Assembly: GCF_003248455.1 (NCBI RefSeq)
Contig: NZ_QFNM01000013.1
Span: 1-64,000 of the forward strand
Length of the DNA: 64,000 nt
Direction of reading: 5' to 3'
Source of the DNA: Brevundimonas sp.
GTDB lineage: Bacteria > Pseudomonadota > Alphaproteobacteria > Caulobacterales > Caulobacteraceae
Shown: positions 26,420 through 35,851 of the stretch, one piece after another
Layout of the letters: each line of letters opens with the position of its first letter
Numbering within the stretch: position 1 is the first letter of the stretch
Position numbers and translations under genes: made by a program
Notes under the pieces: generated by a model
The model's input: only the letters and a program-made list of their open reading frames with translations
What the model was told of the DNA's origin: nothing
Databases searched by the model: none

Positions 26420-26740
26420 TTAGAGTTCGGCCAGGCCGCGCCGCACGGCTTCGAGACGCGCATCGGTGATCAGGCCGCCGGAGAAGGGTTTGAGGGCCTT
26501 CAGGCTCATGCCCTTGAACTGGTCGTAGCGATCATGGGTCGTCAGGCCGGGCAGTTCGCGGTTTAGCACGGCGCGGGCGCGCGGATCGGCGACCAGCCGC
26601 TCGATGGGAGTGTCCAGGGTGAAGGCGGGCGTGCGGGCCTGATCCCGACCTTGAGCCTGCGACGTTCCGGCGGACGCTTGCGCCTGTACGGGCGCGGCGA
26701 GCATCAGGGTCGCCAGCAGGGAAAGAGCGATACGGAACAT
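26420..26740 (-). CDS. small secreted protein, copy 2 of a duplicated pair
   Basis: A 106-residue protein with signal peptide (ends APVQAQ). Its C-terminal 66 residues are about 83% identical by eye to the protein encoded at 28256-28597, including LDTPIERLVADP, RELPGLTTH and YDQFKGMSLKALKPFSGG. The two DNA segments differ at only about two positions over 63 bases, so the duplication or a gene-conversion event is recent. It follows the patatin gene on the same strand, 122 bp away. Function unknown. Confidence 0.75.
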   Translation of the reverse strand: MFRIALSLLATLMLAAPVQAQASAGTSQAQGRDQARTPAFTLDTPIERLVADPRARAVLNRELPGLTTHDRYDQFKGMSLKALKPFSGGLITDARLEAVRRGLAEL

Positions 26741-26861
26741 GGCGGGGCCTTTCACGACAGTCCTCATCAAACAAGACGAACGAGCGATGCCGATCCCCAT
26801 GTCAGGCGCGTGAATTTTTGATGCGGCCAAGAAAAGCGACGGCGCAGACCCGCCCGCGCCC

Positions 26862-28229
26862 TCACCTGAGCCTGCCTGCGACGAGGTCTCTCCCGGCCTG
26901 AATGGCGAGGTCGACCTGTTGGGCGGGGAGGCTGAGGCGAGTGGGGATGGCGAGGAGGGGCTGGGCGCGTTCGGGCGAGAGGTCGGCGAAGGCGATGACC
27001 TCCAGCGTGTAGTCGAGGTCGGCGCAGTCCCAGCCTTCGGAGGCGCCCAGGGCGGCGGCGTCTTCGGGCGTGAGCGCGCAGCGCCAGGCGATGGTGTCGC
27101 GCTCCCACCGCTCCAGATGGCCCAACAGGGCGTCATAGGCGTTGCGCTTGATCCCGTCGACGAAGTGGTCGGCGACGGTGCCCAGCACCTGGACGCCGTC
27201 GGGTCCGTCCGGCGCCTGGCCCCAGGGTCGCTCGGCGCCGCGTTCGGCGTTGACCACGATCACCCGCAGGCGGCGGATGCCGACCGCATCACCCGGTCCC
27301 ATCAGCGGACCGTACGGCAGGCCCGAGGCGCGCTGGATCACCGCGATCCCCGACAGGCCGTAGTTGTCGACGATCCCGCCGTCCAGCAGGTGGACATAGG
27401 CCAGGCGCTCGGGGTCGCGGAACATCTGGAAGGCGCGGGCGGTGTCGCGCACCACCACCGGCCCGTTGCGCTCTGCGGCGGCTTCATTCACCCAGTCCGG
27501 CAGGGGCCGGTCGCAGGTCTCGCCATGGGCGCCCAGCACCACGGGCCGCATGCCGAACGGATAGGCGGCCGAGGCGGCGACGGCGTCGGCGACCCGCACC
27601 TCGCCCAGGTCGCTGCACAGGGCGTCCATCCATGGCTCGGCGAAGACGAAGGGCGTTCCGGTCATCAGTTCGACCGCGTTCAGCAGCACGGGCGGCCCGG
27701 TGAGGTCGCTGAGCCGTGCGCCGTGATAGACTTCGCGGTCCAGCCAGTCGGCGATGCGGTCGCGCCCGTTGACGCCGCCCTGGGCCAGGCGGGCCCAGTT
27801 GGTCGGCCAGGCCAGGCTGGAATGGATGTCGCCGTGCCAGTCCTTGTCCAGGAGGGCGGGCCTGAAGCCGTCCAGGCCGTCGGGACCGTGCAGGCCGAAC
27901 CAGGCGGCGGTCAGCGACCCGCCCGACACGCTGGTGACGAAGGCCAGCCGGTCGATCCAGCGCACCCCGTCGGGGCGGCGCCGGTCCCTCAGCTCCAGCA
28001 GCACGCCATAGGAAAACGCCGCCGCCCGCGCCCCGCCGCCCGAGAAGGCCAGCGCGACCACCTCGCCCTCCAGCCCCCGGTCCGCCGGAACCGGAACCCC
28101 GGCGGGGACAGCGGTCACGGCCGCCGCCGCGCGCGGGGCGTTGACGGGGGTCATGTCGGCGCCTGTCGCGCAGGCGCTCAGGCTCGCCGCGCCAAGCAGG
28201 GCGGCGAGCGTCGTGAGACGACGGAACAT
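26862..28229 (-). CDS. patatin-like phospholipase, lipoprotein
   Basis: A 455-residue predicted lipoprotein (lipobox LSAC at about residue 20). It has the patatin catalytic set: oxyanion motif ALAFSGGGARAAAF, nucleophile elbow SVSGGS with the catalytic Ser, and the dyad Asp in LLDGGIVDNYG. Such enzymes hydrolyse acyl ester bonds of phospholipids or other lipids. The gene lies between two near-identical small secreted-protein genes and downstream of a TonB receptor with its own sigma/anti-sigma pair, which suggests an envelope lipid-processing locus. Its substrate and membrane side are unknown. Confidence 0.88.
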   Translation of the reverse strand: MFRRLTTLAALLGAASLSACATGADMTPVNAPRAAAAVTAVPAGVPVPADRGLEGEVVALAFSGGGARAAAFSYGVLLELRDRRRPDGVRWIDRLAFVTSVSGGSLTAAWFGLHGPDGLDGFRPALLDKDWHGDIHSSLAWPTNWARLAQGGVNGRDRIADWLDREVYHGARLSDLTGPPVLLNAVELMTGTPFVFAEPWMDALCSDLGEVRVADAVAASAAYPFGMRPVVLGAHGETCDRPLPDWVNEAAAERNGPVVVRDTARAFQMFRDPERLAYVHLLDGGIVDNYGLSGIAVIQRASGLPYGPLMGPGDAVGIRRLRVIVVNAERGAERPWGQAPDGPDGVQVLGTVADHFVDGIKRNAYDALLGHLERWERDTIAWRCALTPEDAAALGASEGWDCADLDYTLEVIAFADLSPERAQPLLAIPTRLSLPAQQVDLAIQAGRDLVAGRLR

Positions 28230-28255
28230 GGGCCTATGGGGGCGGGAGGATCAGG

Positions 28256-28597
28256 TCAACGTTCTGAAGCCAGGGCGCGCAGGCCCGCCTCGACGGCGGC
28301 CAGGCGTTCGTCGGTGATCAGGCCGCCGGAGAAGGGCTTGAGGGCCTTCAGGCTCATGCCCTTGAACTGGTCATAGCGGGCGTGGGTGGTCAGGCCCGGA
28401 AGCTCTCGGTCCAGCACGGTCTTGGCCGCCGGATCGGCGACCAGCCGCTCGATCGGCGTGTCCAGCGTATGGGCCGCAACCGGAGCGGAAGCCGCCGACC
28501 GAGAATCGGCCGCCGCCGGAGCTTCCTGGGCCGAGGCGCAGGCGGCCACTGGAAGCACGACGGCCATGGCCGCGAACACAATGGAAGATCGGATCAT
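28256..28597 (-). CDS. small secreted protein, copy 1 of a duplicated pair
   Basis: A 113-residue protein with an N-terminal signal sequence. AACASA near residue 20 could be either a lipobox or a signal-peptidase I site. The C-terminal domain shares LDTPIERLVADP, RELPGLTTH and YDQFKGMSLKALKPFSGG with the copy at 26420-26740. It starts 26 bp upstream of the patatin start, so the two are probably co-transcribed. The domain, which I recall as recurrent in Caulobacterales and sphingomonads near secreted hydrolases, has no known function. Confidence 0.75.
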   Translation of the reverse strand: MIRSSIVFAAMAVVLPVAACASAQEAPAAADSRSAASAPVAAHTLDTPIERLVADPAAKTVLDRELPGLTTHARYDQFKGMSLKALKPFSGGLITDERLAAVEAGLRALASER

Positions 28598-28681
28598 GGA
28601 AGGTCTCCGTCAGAGGAAAGAACGGGACGGCGCGACCCGGAGTCCTCGAACTCAGGCCGCGCCATCCCAGGCTCGGGGAGG

Positions 28682-31600
28682 TCAGAAGCTCTTGCGCACC
28701 GACAGACCGATGATGCGCGGGTCCAGCGTGAAGACGTTGGTCGTGTTGCCGATCTCGTCCGGCCCGGTGAAGCCGTCGGTGATGGGGGCGTCGTCGAACA
28801 GGTTCTTCACATAGAGCTGGGCCGTCAGGGTCCCGTCGGGGTTGGCGACGGTCATGGACAGATTAGCGTTGCCCCAGCCTTCCAGCCGATCGTAAGGCGC
28901 GAGGTTGTAGACCCGCATCCAACTGTCGGACTGACGATAGTAGTCGCCGCGCACGGTGACATCCCAGCCCTGCGGCAGTTCGAACCGGTACTGGGCGCCG
29001 ACGTTGAACGTCATCTTCGGCGCGTTGGGCAGTTCGTTGCCCGACAGGTCGGCGTCGAAGCCCCGGCCCTGGTTAGGGGCGTTGTTCCAGTCGTATCCGA
29101 ACCTGTCCGGCGTCAGCCCTAGGATATTGGGACCTGGACAAAGCACCTTGATGAAGGCTGTGTTCGCGTTACTGTTTTTACCGTAGATGCTCTTCGGAAC
29201 GATGCAGGTGTTGGGATTGGTGGGCCAGGGCCGCAGCACCAGCCAGTCTTCATTTCCTTGTGTGCGGTTCATCACGTCGATGGAGGTTTCGCCATCGGCG
29301 ATCTCGGTGCGCAGCAGGCCCAGCGTGGCGTCGATGCGGAAGTTGCGGGTGGGCGCCCAGGCGGTCTCGAACTCCACACCCCAGATGCGGGCGTCGAAAT
29401 TCTCGTTGTGCAGGGTGCGGTCGATAACCTGGGCGACCTGATAGTCCTGATAGTCGTAGAAGAAGGCCGAGCCAGACAGCATCAGACGGCCGTCCATCAG
29501 GCTGTTCTTGACCCCCATCTCGAAGGCGTCGACGAATTCCGCGTCGAAGGCGGGATCCAATTGGACATAGTTGGTGTCGAACCCGTTGGCCGGGCCGCTG
29601 GGGTTGCCGCCACCGCCCTTGTAGCCGCGCGAATAGGAGGCATAGACCAGGGTGTCGTCGGTGAAGGACAGATCGGGCTTCCAGTCGATGGCCAGGCGGC
29701 CGGTCCATTCGCGCCAGTGATAGGTCACATCCGGCAGGGCCGGATGACCCCGGCCCAGATCGGCGCCGCTGAATGCACCAGACGAGTTCAGCAGCTGAGT
29801 CGGCACCGGAGTGATGGTCTTCTTGTCATCGGTGTAGCGCAGGCCCGTCGTCAGGCGCAGATCGGGACCTAGGATGAAATAACCCTCGCCGAACACCGCC
29901 CAAGATTCCGTCTCGGCGATATTGATGTTGCGATAGTAGTTGTGGCCCTCGCCGTCGATTTGGTCGATCGGATTGGGGTCAATGTAGGTGCAAGCGTTAG
30001 GGTCAGGATTGGCGGCCGGCGTAGCCGGCGTGCAATCGCCCTTAAGACCTTCTGCGCTGTTCTGTCCGAGGGCCGCGATGGTGAAGGCGTTGGAGAAGAT
30101 ATAGTAGTCTTCGTTCGTCTCAAATTTCAGATAGTTGGCGCCAAGATTGAAATTGATCGGCCCATCAAAGGCGGATTGCAGACGGAACTCCTGGGAAAAC
30201 TGACGGCTCTCGGACCGGCTCAGGTCCACCGCCACCAGGCGATCCAGTTCCCCCAGTTGCGGATCGATAAAGCTGCCGCCGCCCCAATAGGCCATCTCGT
30301 TACGATCGGTCGGTCGGTCAGCAGAACAACCTCCCAGATAGCCCTCGAACGCGACATCCACTTGCCGGATGTCAGCGCAGGCGATGAGGCCGCCCACGGG
30401 GTTCAGGCGGAAGTAGTCCTGAGACCCGTAATAACGGTCCTCCATATGGAGCGTCTGGGAGTGCAGCGTCAGATTCGGCGTCAGATCCAACTCCATATTC
30501 AATTGGAAGACGTCGTTCTCCGCTTGGAACGTCGGGTCGTAGAAGGTTTCGATCTCGCGCAGATCCGTCGAGGATTGGCGGCCCGAGTTCGGTGAGAAGG
30601 GATCAATTTCAGTCTGGAACAGATAACCGCCCCAGGCGCCGCGGGGTCCCGTGTAGTTGCCATAGCATTGCGTCCCAGCAGGCGCCGTCCGGCAGGGAAT
30701 GCCAGGCAGTGACGATCCGTCCCTGTAGGGAGTGGCCAGGATCAAGCCTGTGACAATCGGGAAGCCCGTTCCGTTAGGCGCGCCGAAAGCATCATCAGAG
30801 TAGAGGCTGCCAGGCTGACAGCCTGGCGTTATGCTAGTGCGGGTCCAGTAAGGAAGATTCGACGCGGTTTTTGTGGCGCCCGAGGCGTCTGTCCATTCGA
30901 AACTGGTCGGCGCCTCGCCGCGCGTGCACAGTTGCTTGCCCGTGCGCGCACGATTATCGTCCTCCGAGAAATGCTCCCACAGAAGGTTGGCGCGGAACCG
31001 TGCGTTCGGCTCCCACAACACGCCCAGCCGCGTCGCCCACAGGTCGCGACCATTAACATTCTGCTCGGTGACGGTGTTGTAGTCGAAGCCGTCCCGCTGG
31101 GTGAAGGCGCCAGCGACGCGCACCGCCAGGGTGTCGCCGATCGGGATGTTGACGAAACCCCGCCCACGGCGGGTGTCGTGGTTGCCCACCTCCAACTGCA
31201 TCTCGCCGTCGAACTCACCCAGTTCCGGCAGGTTGGGCAGCATGTTGACCACGCCCGCCGTGGCGTTGCGGCCATAGAGGGTGCCCTGCGGCCCGCGCAG
31301 CACCTCCAGCCGTGAAACATCGAAATATTCCTGCTCGAACAACCTGTTCCGAAGCAGGGCGGTGTTGTTGAACGACACCGCCACGCCCGGATCGGCGGTG
31401 ACCGATAGGGCCTTCACCCCGATGCCGCGGATGGAGAAATTGTAGCCGGTAAAATTGTCCTTAGAGAAGTTGACGTTCGGAATGGCGCGCAGAAGCTCCG
31501 AACCCCCATCGATGCGCAGGGTCTCCAGCCGCTCCTCGCTGAAGGCCGAAACCGCGATGGGCACGTCGATGATCCGCTCTTCGCGCCGACGCGCGGTGAC

Positions 31601-32047
31601 GACGATGTCCTCGACCGTGGAAACCTGCGGACCGACGGGAGCCGCCTGAGGAGGCGGTGCGGTCGGGCGACGGCGCGGCGTCACCGGTGCATCCTGAACC
31701 GAGGCTGCATTGGCGCGCGGGCGTGCCGGGGCCTGTCGAGCCACGCGCAGGGTGATCATGGACCCGGTGTCGCTGGCGACCTCCAGATTCGACCCGGCGA
31801 TGAGACGGCGCAGACCGCTGCGGACGTCATGTTCGCCGTGCAACGCCGGGGTGTTCACGCCGCGCAGCGCTTCAGCAGGGGCGATGATGGCCACGCCCGA
31901 CTGGCGACCGAACTCGGGAATGGCGTTCACCGCAGACTGAGCCGGCAGATTGAAGTTGCGTTGCTGGGCCGCCGCATGGCCGGCGCCAGCCAATGCGATG
32001 ACGGCCGCGCTTGTCGCCAGAAAGCGGCGATAGGAATTTTTGGACAC
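28682..32047 (-). CDS. TonB-dependent receptor with N-terminal STN signalling domain
   Basis: A 1121-residue outer-membrane receptor. After a signal peptide (ends HAAAQQ) comes an STN domain (NFNLPAQSAVNAIPEFGRQ to about residue 100), then a Pro-rich linker, the TonB box/plug start (DIVVTARRREE), plug motifs (FSIRGIGVK, VEVLRGPQGTLYGRNATAG-like) and a 22-strand barrel ending GLSVRKSF. STN domains contact FecR-type anti-sigma factors; the adjacent ECF sigma/FecR pair fits. The ligand is unknown. The large barrel has several Cys-containing loops. Confidence 0.93.
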   Translation of the reverse strand: MSKNSYRRFLATSAAVIALAGAGHAAAQQRNFNLPAQSAVNAIPEFGRQSGVAIIAPAEALRGVNTPALHGEHDVRSGLRRLIAGSNLEVASDTGSMITLRVARQAPARPRANAASVQDAPVTPRRRPTAPPPQAAPVGPQVSTVEDIVVTARRREERIIDVPIAVSAFSEERLETLRIDGGSELLRAIPNVNFSKDNFTGYNFSIRGIGVKALSVTADPGVAVSFNNTALLRNRLFEQEYFDVSRLEVLRGPQGTLYGRNATAGVVNMLPNLPELGEFDGEMQLEVGNHDTRRGRGFVNIPIGDTLAVRVAGAFTQRDGFDYNTVTEQNVNGRDLWATRLGVLWEPNARFRANLLWEHFSEDDNRARTGKQLCTRGEAPTSFEWTDASGATKTASNLPYWTRTSITPGCQPGSLYSDDAFGAPNGTGFPIVTGLILATPYRDGSSLPGIPCRTAPAGTQCYGNYTGPRGAWGGYLFQTEIDPFSPNSGRQSSTDLREIETFYDPTFQAENDVFQLNMELDLTPNLTLHSQTLHMEDRYYGSQDYFRLNPVGGLIACADIRQVDVAFEGYLGGCSADRPTDRNEMAYWGGGSFIDPQLGELDRLVAVDLSRSESRQFSQEFRLQSAFDGPINFNLGANYLKFETNEDYYIFSNAFTIAALGQNSAEGLKGDCTPATPAANPDPNACTYIDPNPIDQIDGEGHNYYRNINIAETESWAVFGEGYFILGPDLRLTTGLRYTDDKKTITPVPTQLLNSSGAFSGADLGRGHPALPDVTYHWREWTGRLAIDWKPDLSFTDDTLVYASYSRGYKGGGGNPSGPANGFDTNYVQLDPAFDAEFVDAFEMGVKNSLMDGRLMLSGSAFFYDYQDYQVAQVIDRTLHNENFDARIWGVEFETAWAPTRNFRIDATLGLLRTEIADGETSIDVMNRTQGNEDWLVLRPWPTNPNTCIVPKSIYGKNSNANTAFIKVLCPGPNILGLTPDRFGYDWNNAPNQGRGFDADLSGNELPNAPKMTFNVGAQYRFELPQGWDVTVRGDYYRQSDSWMRVYNLAPYDRLEGWGNANLSMTVANPDGTLTAQLYVKNLFDDAPITDGFTGPDEIGNTTNVFTLDPRIIGLSVRKSF

Positions 32048-32179
32048 GATAGCTCCCCGTTAAATGCCGGGGATCGCTCTGCGCCCTCCCCTCAAGGAGG
32101 CAGATGCACAGCGCCGCATTTTCCCGGGGGGCTGTCGCACAAACTTCACGAGACGCCGCCGCGACAGCTTCGAGCGAAC

Positions 32180-33199
32180 CTATCTGGAGTCCAGAACGAT
32201 ACGGTCGGACTCGATCCTCACCGTAGCGTCGAACACCGTCGCCGCCGCCGTGGCGAAAGCCGCCGGATCGCGCGCGGGAAACCATCCGCTGATGGCGCTG
32301 CGGCCGAGTTGCGGGTCCGCGATGACTATGGGGGGGCCGCCATAGCGAGCGAATTCGGCGGCGGCGAAGGCCAGTGTGTCGTCGGCGAAGGCCAGTTCAC
32401 CCTCGCGCCAGGCCAGTATGCGGCCCATGGCCTCAGGGGTGATCGGGCTGACTTCAAGGGACGCATCCAACGCTCCGGCCAGGCGGACCGAAAACCCTTC
32501 GCTGACCCGGGTCGGCGCGAACTTCTTCTTCCGATGATCCAGACGCAGCATCCCCTGGCGCACCCACAGGCCAAGACCGCCATCCGCGAAGCGACGCACG
32601 GCGAAGACGGCGCCGCCAGTCTGAACATCGACATCCCGGATGTTCAGGCGGAAGGGAAGCGCGTCCTCTGCGCCGACCTCGAAGAGGGCCTCGCCCTTCA
32701 TCAGTTCGATCTGGCCGGCGCGTTTCGACCGCAAGGCGGTGTCGGTATTGAGGGTGGCAGTCACACGCTCGCCCAAGGGGATGCGCCGGACCTCTCCCAG
32801 GGTGGTCGCATAGGCTGTGCCGCCCGAGCCGCCCCACAAGGCCAGTCCGCCCACGGTCGCCGTAGCGGCGGCGGCCATGCCGCCCCCCATCAACAACCGG
32901 CGTCGATCCATCCCGGATCTTGTCTTTTCCACCAGTCGAACCGCCCAGGTCCGGCGGCCAGCAGCGGCGGTGTCGTCATAGGCCAGCACCTCGCCCCGTT
33001 CCGTGCGCCAGAACAGGGCGCTAAGGCGGGCATAGGCGCCCAGGCGCCGCGAATCCCCCGCCAACCATTCATCGAGACGAGCCTGGTCAGGGGCCGATAA
33101 CGGCCCGCGATCGGAGCGCGCCACCCACTGGGCGGCCTCCGCCTCAATCGCCAGACTGCTCTCCCTTTCCGTCGCCAAGCCGATTCGTTCCTTCTCCAT
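32180..33199 (-). CDS. FecR-type anti-sigma factor
   Basis: A 339-residue single-pass inner-membrane regulator. The N-terminal cytosolic DUF4880 segment has QARLDEWLAGDSRRLGAYAR. A TM segment (MAAAATATVGGLALWGG) lies near residue 115 and a FecR domain follows (GEVRRIPLGERVTATLNTDT, GEALFEVG). The C-terminal part would meet the receptor STN domain. I chose ATG 33199, which overlaps the sigma gene by 56 bp; a start at 33235 is possible. Expected to sequester and then activate the sigma factor on receptor signalling. Confidence 0.9.
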   Translation of the reverse strand: MEKERIGLATERESSLAIEAEAAQWVARSDRGPLSAPDQARLDEWLAGDSRRLGAYARLSALFWRTERGEVLAYDDTAAAGRRTWAVRLVEKTRSGMDRRRLLMGGGMAAAATATVGGLALWGGSGGTAYATTLGEVRRIPLGERVTATLNTDTALRSKRAGQIELMKGEALFEVGAEDALPFRLNIRDVDVQTGGAVFAVRRFADGGLGLWVRQGMLRLDHRKKKFAPTRVSEGFSVRLAGALDASLEVSPITPEAMGRILAWREGELAFADDTLAFAAAEFARYGGPPIVIADPQLGRSAISGWFPARDPAAFATAAATVFDATVRIESDRIVLDSR

Positions 33200-33746
33200 G
33201 TTCGTTAGATGCGCGAGACGACCCCTTTCCGTCACGTCCGAAATGATCAGAGAGCCGACGTAAAGCCTGGGTCATGTATTTCTCGACGGTATTTTCCGAC
33301 AATCCCATCTCCCGTGCCACTTCGCGCTGCGACAGGCCCCGCACACGTCGCAGGGTGAAAACACGGCGCGGTTGTGGCGGCAGTTCGTCGATGAAACGGG
33401 CCAGATTTCGCAGTTCATCGCGATCGACGGTCGCCTGTTCGGGCGAGGGCGCGTCACCGGCGATCTCCAGGCGCGCCAGATCGCCATAGGCGTCTATCGA
33501 CACCACCTTGGCCCGACGAACTTCGTTGAGGATCAACGTATAGGCGACCCGAAACATATAGGCGCGCGGGTTGCGAATCTGGTCCAGGTCATCCCGCCGC
33601 GCTAGGGCGGCGTAGGTGTCCTGGATGATGTCGTCGATATCGAGCCCCGCGACCGAACGCGAGCCAAGCCATCTGCGCAGGGCCGGCTCATTCGGCAAGG
33701 CGTGGATCGCCAGCCAGCGTGTCGTCGAATGGGGCAGGCTGGTCAT
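33144..33746 (-). CDS. ECF sigma factor (FecI-like)
   Basis: A 200-residue sigma-70 family factor. Region 2 is visible in LDIDDIIQDTYAALARRDDL to NPRAYMFRVAYTLILNEVRR, and region 4 in LPPQPRRVFTLRRVRGLSQR with the HTH EVAREMGLSENTVEKYM. It is first in the sigma-FecR-receptor series and should direct transcription of the TonB receptor. The C-terminal 25 residues are an unusual Gly/Glu-rich tail, part of which overlaps the fecR reading frame. Confidence 0.92.
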   Translation of the reverse strand: MTSLPHSTTRWLAIHALPNEPALRRWLGSRSVAGLDIDDIIQDTYAALARRDDLDQIRNPRAYMFRVAYTLILNEVRRAKVVSIDAYGDLARLEIAGDAPSPEQATVDRDELRNLARFIDELPPQPRRVFTLRRVRGLSQREVAREMGLSENTVEKYMTQALRRLSDHFGRDGKGSSRASNEHGEGTNRLGDGKGEQSGD

Positions 33747-33894
33747 GAGCCCCAGTCAGAAGTCGGGATTGCGACAACCGCAATCGTCCAGCTTGTCGAG
33801 ACAAGCCCAGGACGCGAGATGTCCACCGGTAGACGCCACCATGGCGCCGACATGGGCTCTCGATGAAATGACGAATGGTGAACCCTCCCTGAGG

Positions 33895-34677
33895 TTAGAA
33901 ACGCCGCTTCAGGCTGAGGAGGATGGTGCGTCCCACCGGATCCTGGTCGTCGCGGCCATAGCCGGGCGCGGGCCGGCCATCGCCGAGGCGGGCGCTGGGT
34001 CGCGTATCGAAGAGATTGGCGATGGCGAACTCGAGTTGGAGGGCCGTTCCCCGCCGCGCCCGACCTCCCCCCTCTGGAGACGGTCCTGCGAACTGATAGC
34101 TGAATTTCAGATCGACGGTGCTGAACGCGTCCAAGCGCAGGTCATCTGGGCCATCCTGCCCGATCGTTCGGCTGGTGCGGTAGCCATCCCGCCAGTTCGC
34201 CGCCGCATTCACGCCCCAGGCACCGCGGCTCAGGTCCACCGCTAGGCCCGCCCTGCGTCGCGACATACCGCCGCCGTCGCCCGCCAGACGGTCCATCGAC
34301 GGCAGGCCGCTATGAATGGTCGAGGCGTTGCTGAGATTCCAGCTATGGTTCAAGCGCAGTCGAAGAGTCGATCTCTGGCTCCTGTCGCCTTGCCCGAATT
34401 GCAAGGTGGCGCCGAGGTTCGCGTTGAGGGTTTCGGCAAGTGTGGACGCATGGTTGATGGGGCGCTGGTCGATGCTGACGAGGCGGCCGTCGGAATCGCG
34501 TTGGAACCGCTCTGGAAAGGCGGCCTCAATCTCGGGCGTCGGCTCCGGCAGGGCACCGACACCATCGACGGCTTCGTTTCTGCTGTAGGTGACGCCACCT
34601 TGCAAAGGGAAGGAACCGAACGGACCCGCCGCCACGGACAGAGACAGTTGGTCTGTGCTCGGCGCGCGAATGGGCCA
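33895..34677 (-). pseudogene. 3' remnant of a second TonB-dependent receptor
   Basis: Only the last third of a receptor barrel remains: about 260 residues from IRAPSTDQLSLSVAAGPF to the C-terminal ILLSLKRRF, with the typical end-of-barrel FAIANLFDTRPSARLG. There is no signal peptide, plug or TonB box. At its 5' end the frame merges at about 34677 with an ECF sigma fragment. This looks like the product of a deletion that removed the sigma 3' part and the receptor 5' part. A surviving GTG at 34635 could start a truncated product, but it would not be exported. Confidence 0.8.
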
Positions 34678-34942
34678 CCCTGAACATATAGGCCTTGGGA
34701 TGGATCAGATCGTCCAGCCGCGCTCGCGACGCCAGGAGAGCGTAGGTTTCCTGGATAACGTCCTCGATATCGCTGGATTCAAGACGCCGCCGACGCAGCC
34801 AGGCGCGCAGATCCGCCTCGTGCGGCAGGATGTTCCGGTCGAACCAGCGCGCGCGTTCGAGGCCGACCTGTTCGGTCAGCGGCCGCTGCGACGGGGTCGC
34901 TTCCGAGGAATCCTGTGATGACATCGAAAGCGCGCGATTCAA
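34677..34942 (-). pseudogene. 5' remnant of a second ECF sigma factor
   Basis: The frame starting at 34942 encodes a normal sigma region 2 (HEADLRAWLRRRRLESSDIE, DVIQETYALLASRARLDDL, HPKAYMFRVAH). It then switches abruptly to sequence that in another frame is TonB-receptor barrel. Region 4 is absent. The fused reading frame runs on to 34526 as nonsense. With the receptor remnant it marks a deleted sigma-(FecR)-receptor locus beside an intact one. Confidence 0.8.
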
Positions 34943-35216
34943 ATGGCCTGCTGCGCCGAATAGCGACGGATCACGACGTTAGGGTGATGGTCTGATGATA
35001 GCGCGCGGGCCATCCGCTCGGACGCCCAGACATCGCATAGGCCATCCTGTTCGCTCTCAACGCTTGGAGGACGACGGGCTGGAACGGCGCAGACTACGAT
35101 CTATGCGGCTTAACCGGGTTGGCGGCGCGGGATCGTCAGATCGACGGCCCGGAGCCACAGCGAAACAGTCACTCGCCGCAGATTGCCCTCGCACGAAGAT
35201 GCCCTGACATTCCTCG
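34943..35216. other. intergenic region with no identifiable feature
   Basis: About 270 bp between the sigma remnant and the island gene at 35217. Only short unconvincing frames occur. I see no clear promoter, terminator or repeat. Confidence 0.4.
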
Positions 35217-35831
35217 CTAAGGCATCGCCGCAACGACTCTGGAGATCACCACCTGATCGATCTCACGCGTGACCGACATGCCCTCCATCATCGCCCTTAG
35301 GATGAGGCGGTCTTCTATCGACACCTCCTCCCAATCGTCTGGATAGGTGACAGGAGGATTGGCGCCGCTCAAATCGACGAATTGCGTCGTCTCGCCCGCA
35401 ACGATGATCTCGGCGGTCATGTGGGTGGCGGTGACGCGCACCTGAATGTCGTCGGAGTTCAGATCGCCAAGGTGTCCTTCATCATTCGTGGGCCTGCCAT
35501 GAAGGCGAGCAGTCTTGAAATCGATGAGCCTGGCAAGCGCACCCTCAAACTTAAGATCGCAGATAGAGTTGAACTCTTCGTCGCTTCGATCGTGTCTTAG
35601 CTGTCCGACAAGGCGGGTGACGGCTTCGCCTTCCTGCAATGAGTCCGCCGACAGCATCACGATAAGGATGCGGGCGACATCCAGCGAGGAAAGGTGCTGA
35701 GCGCTTCTCCCACGCCCGGTGGTGGATATCAGGCCGCCCTTTCGTAGCACGCCATAGTAGGACGTCACGGTCGCCTGGGGCCGCGCGATCGCGCCTGCGA
35801 CGACGCTGATCATTTCACCTGCTGTAGCCAT
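35217..35831 (-). CDS. putative winged-helix regulator of the island
   Basis: A 204-residue protein. Its first 50 residues (MISVVAGAIARPQATVTSYY, VLRKGGLISTTGRGRSAQHL) read like a winged helix-turn-helix with a glycine-rich wing. The remainder is acidic (NDEGHLGDLNSDDIQVRV) with no recognisable domain. It is divergent from the gene at 35939 and its start lies 20 bp from a perfect inverted repeat, consistent with autoregulation. I do not recognise a named family; regulator is an inference. Confidence 0.55.
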   Translation of the reverse strand: MATAGEMISVVAGAIARPQATVTSYYGVLRKGGLISTTGRGRSAQHLSSLDVARILIVMLSADSLQEGEAVTRLVGQLRHDRSDEEFNSICDLKFEGALARLIDFKTARLHGRPTNDEGHLGDLNSDDIQVRVTATHMTAEIIVAGETTQFVDLSGANPPVTYPDDWEEVSIEDRLILRAMMEGMSVTREIDQVVISRVVAAMP

Positions 35832-35851
35832 GAAATGCTTTTAGCAGAAAA

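Noticed and set aside
32055..32082. CCCCG/CGGGG hairpin upstream of the STN-domain receptor
   Set aside because: The stem is only five base pairs without a T-run; too weak to call a terminator or attenuator.
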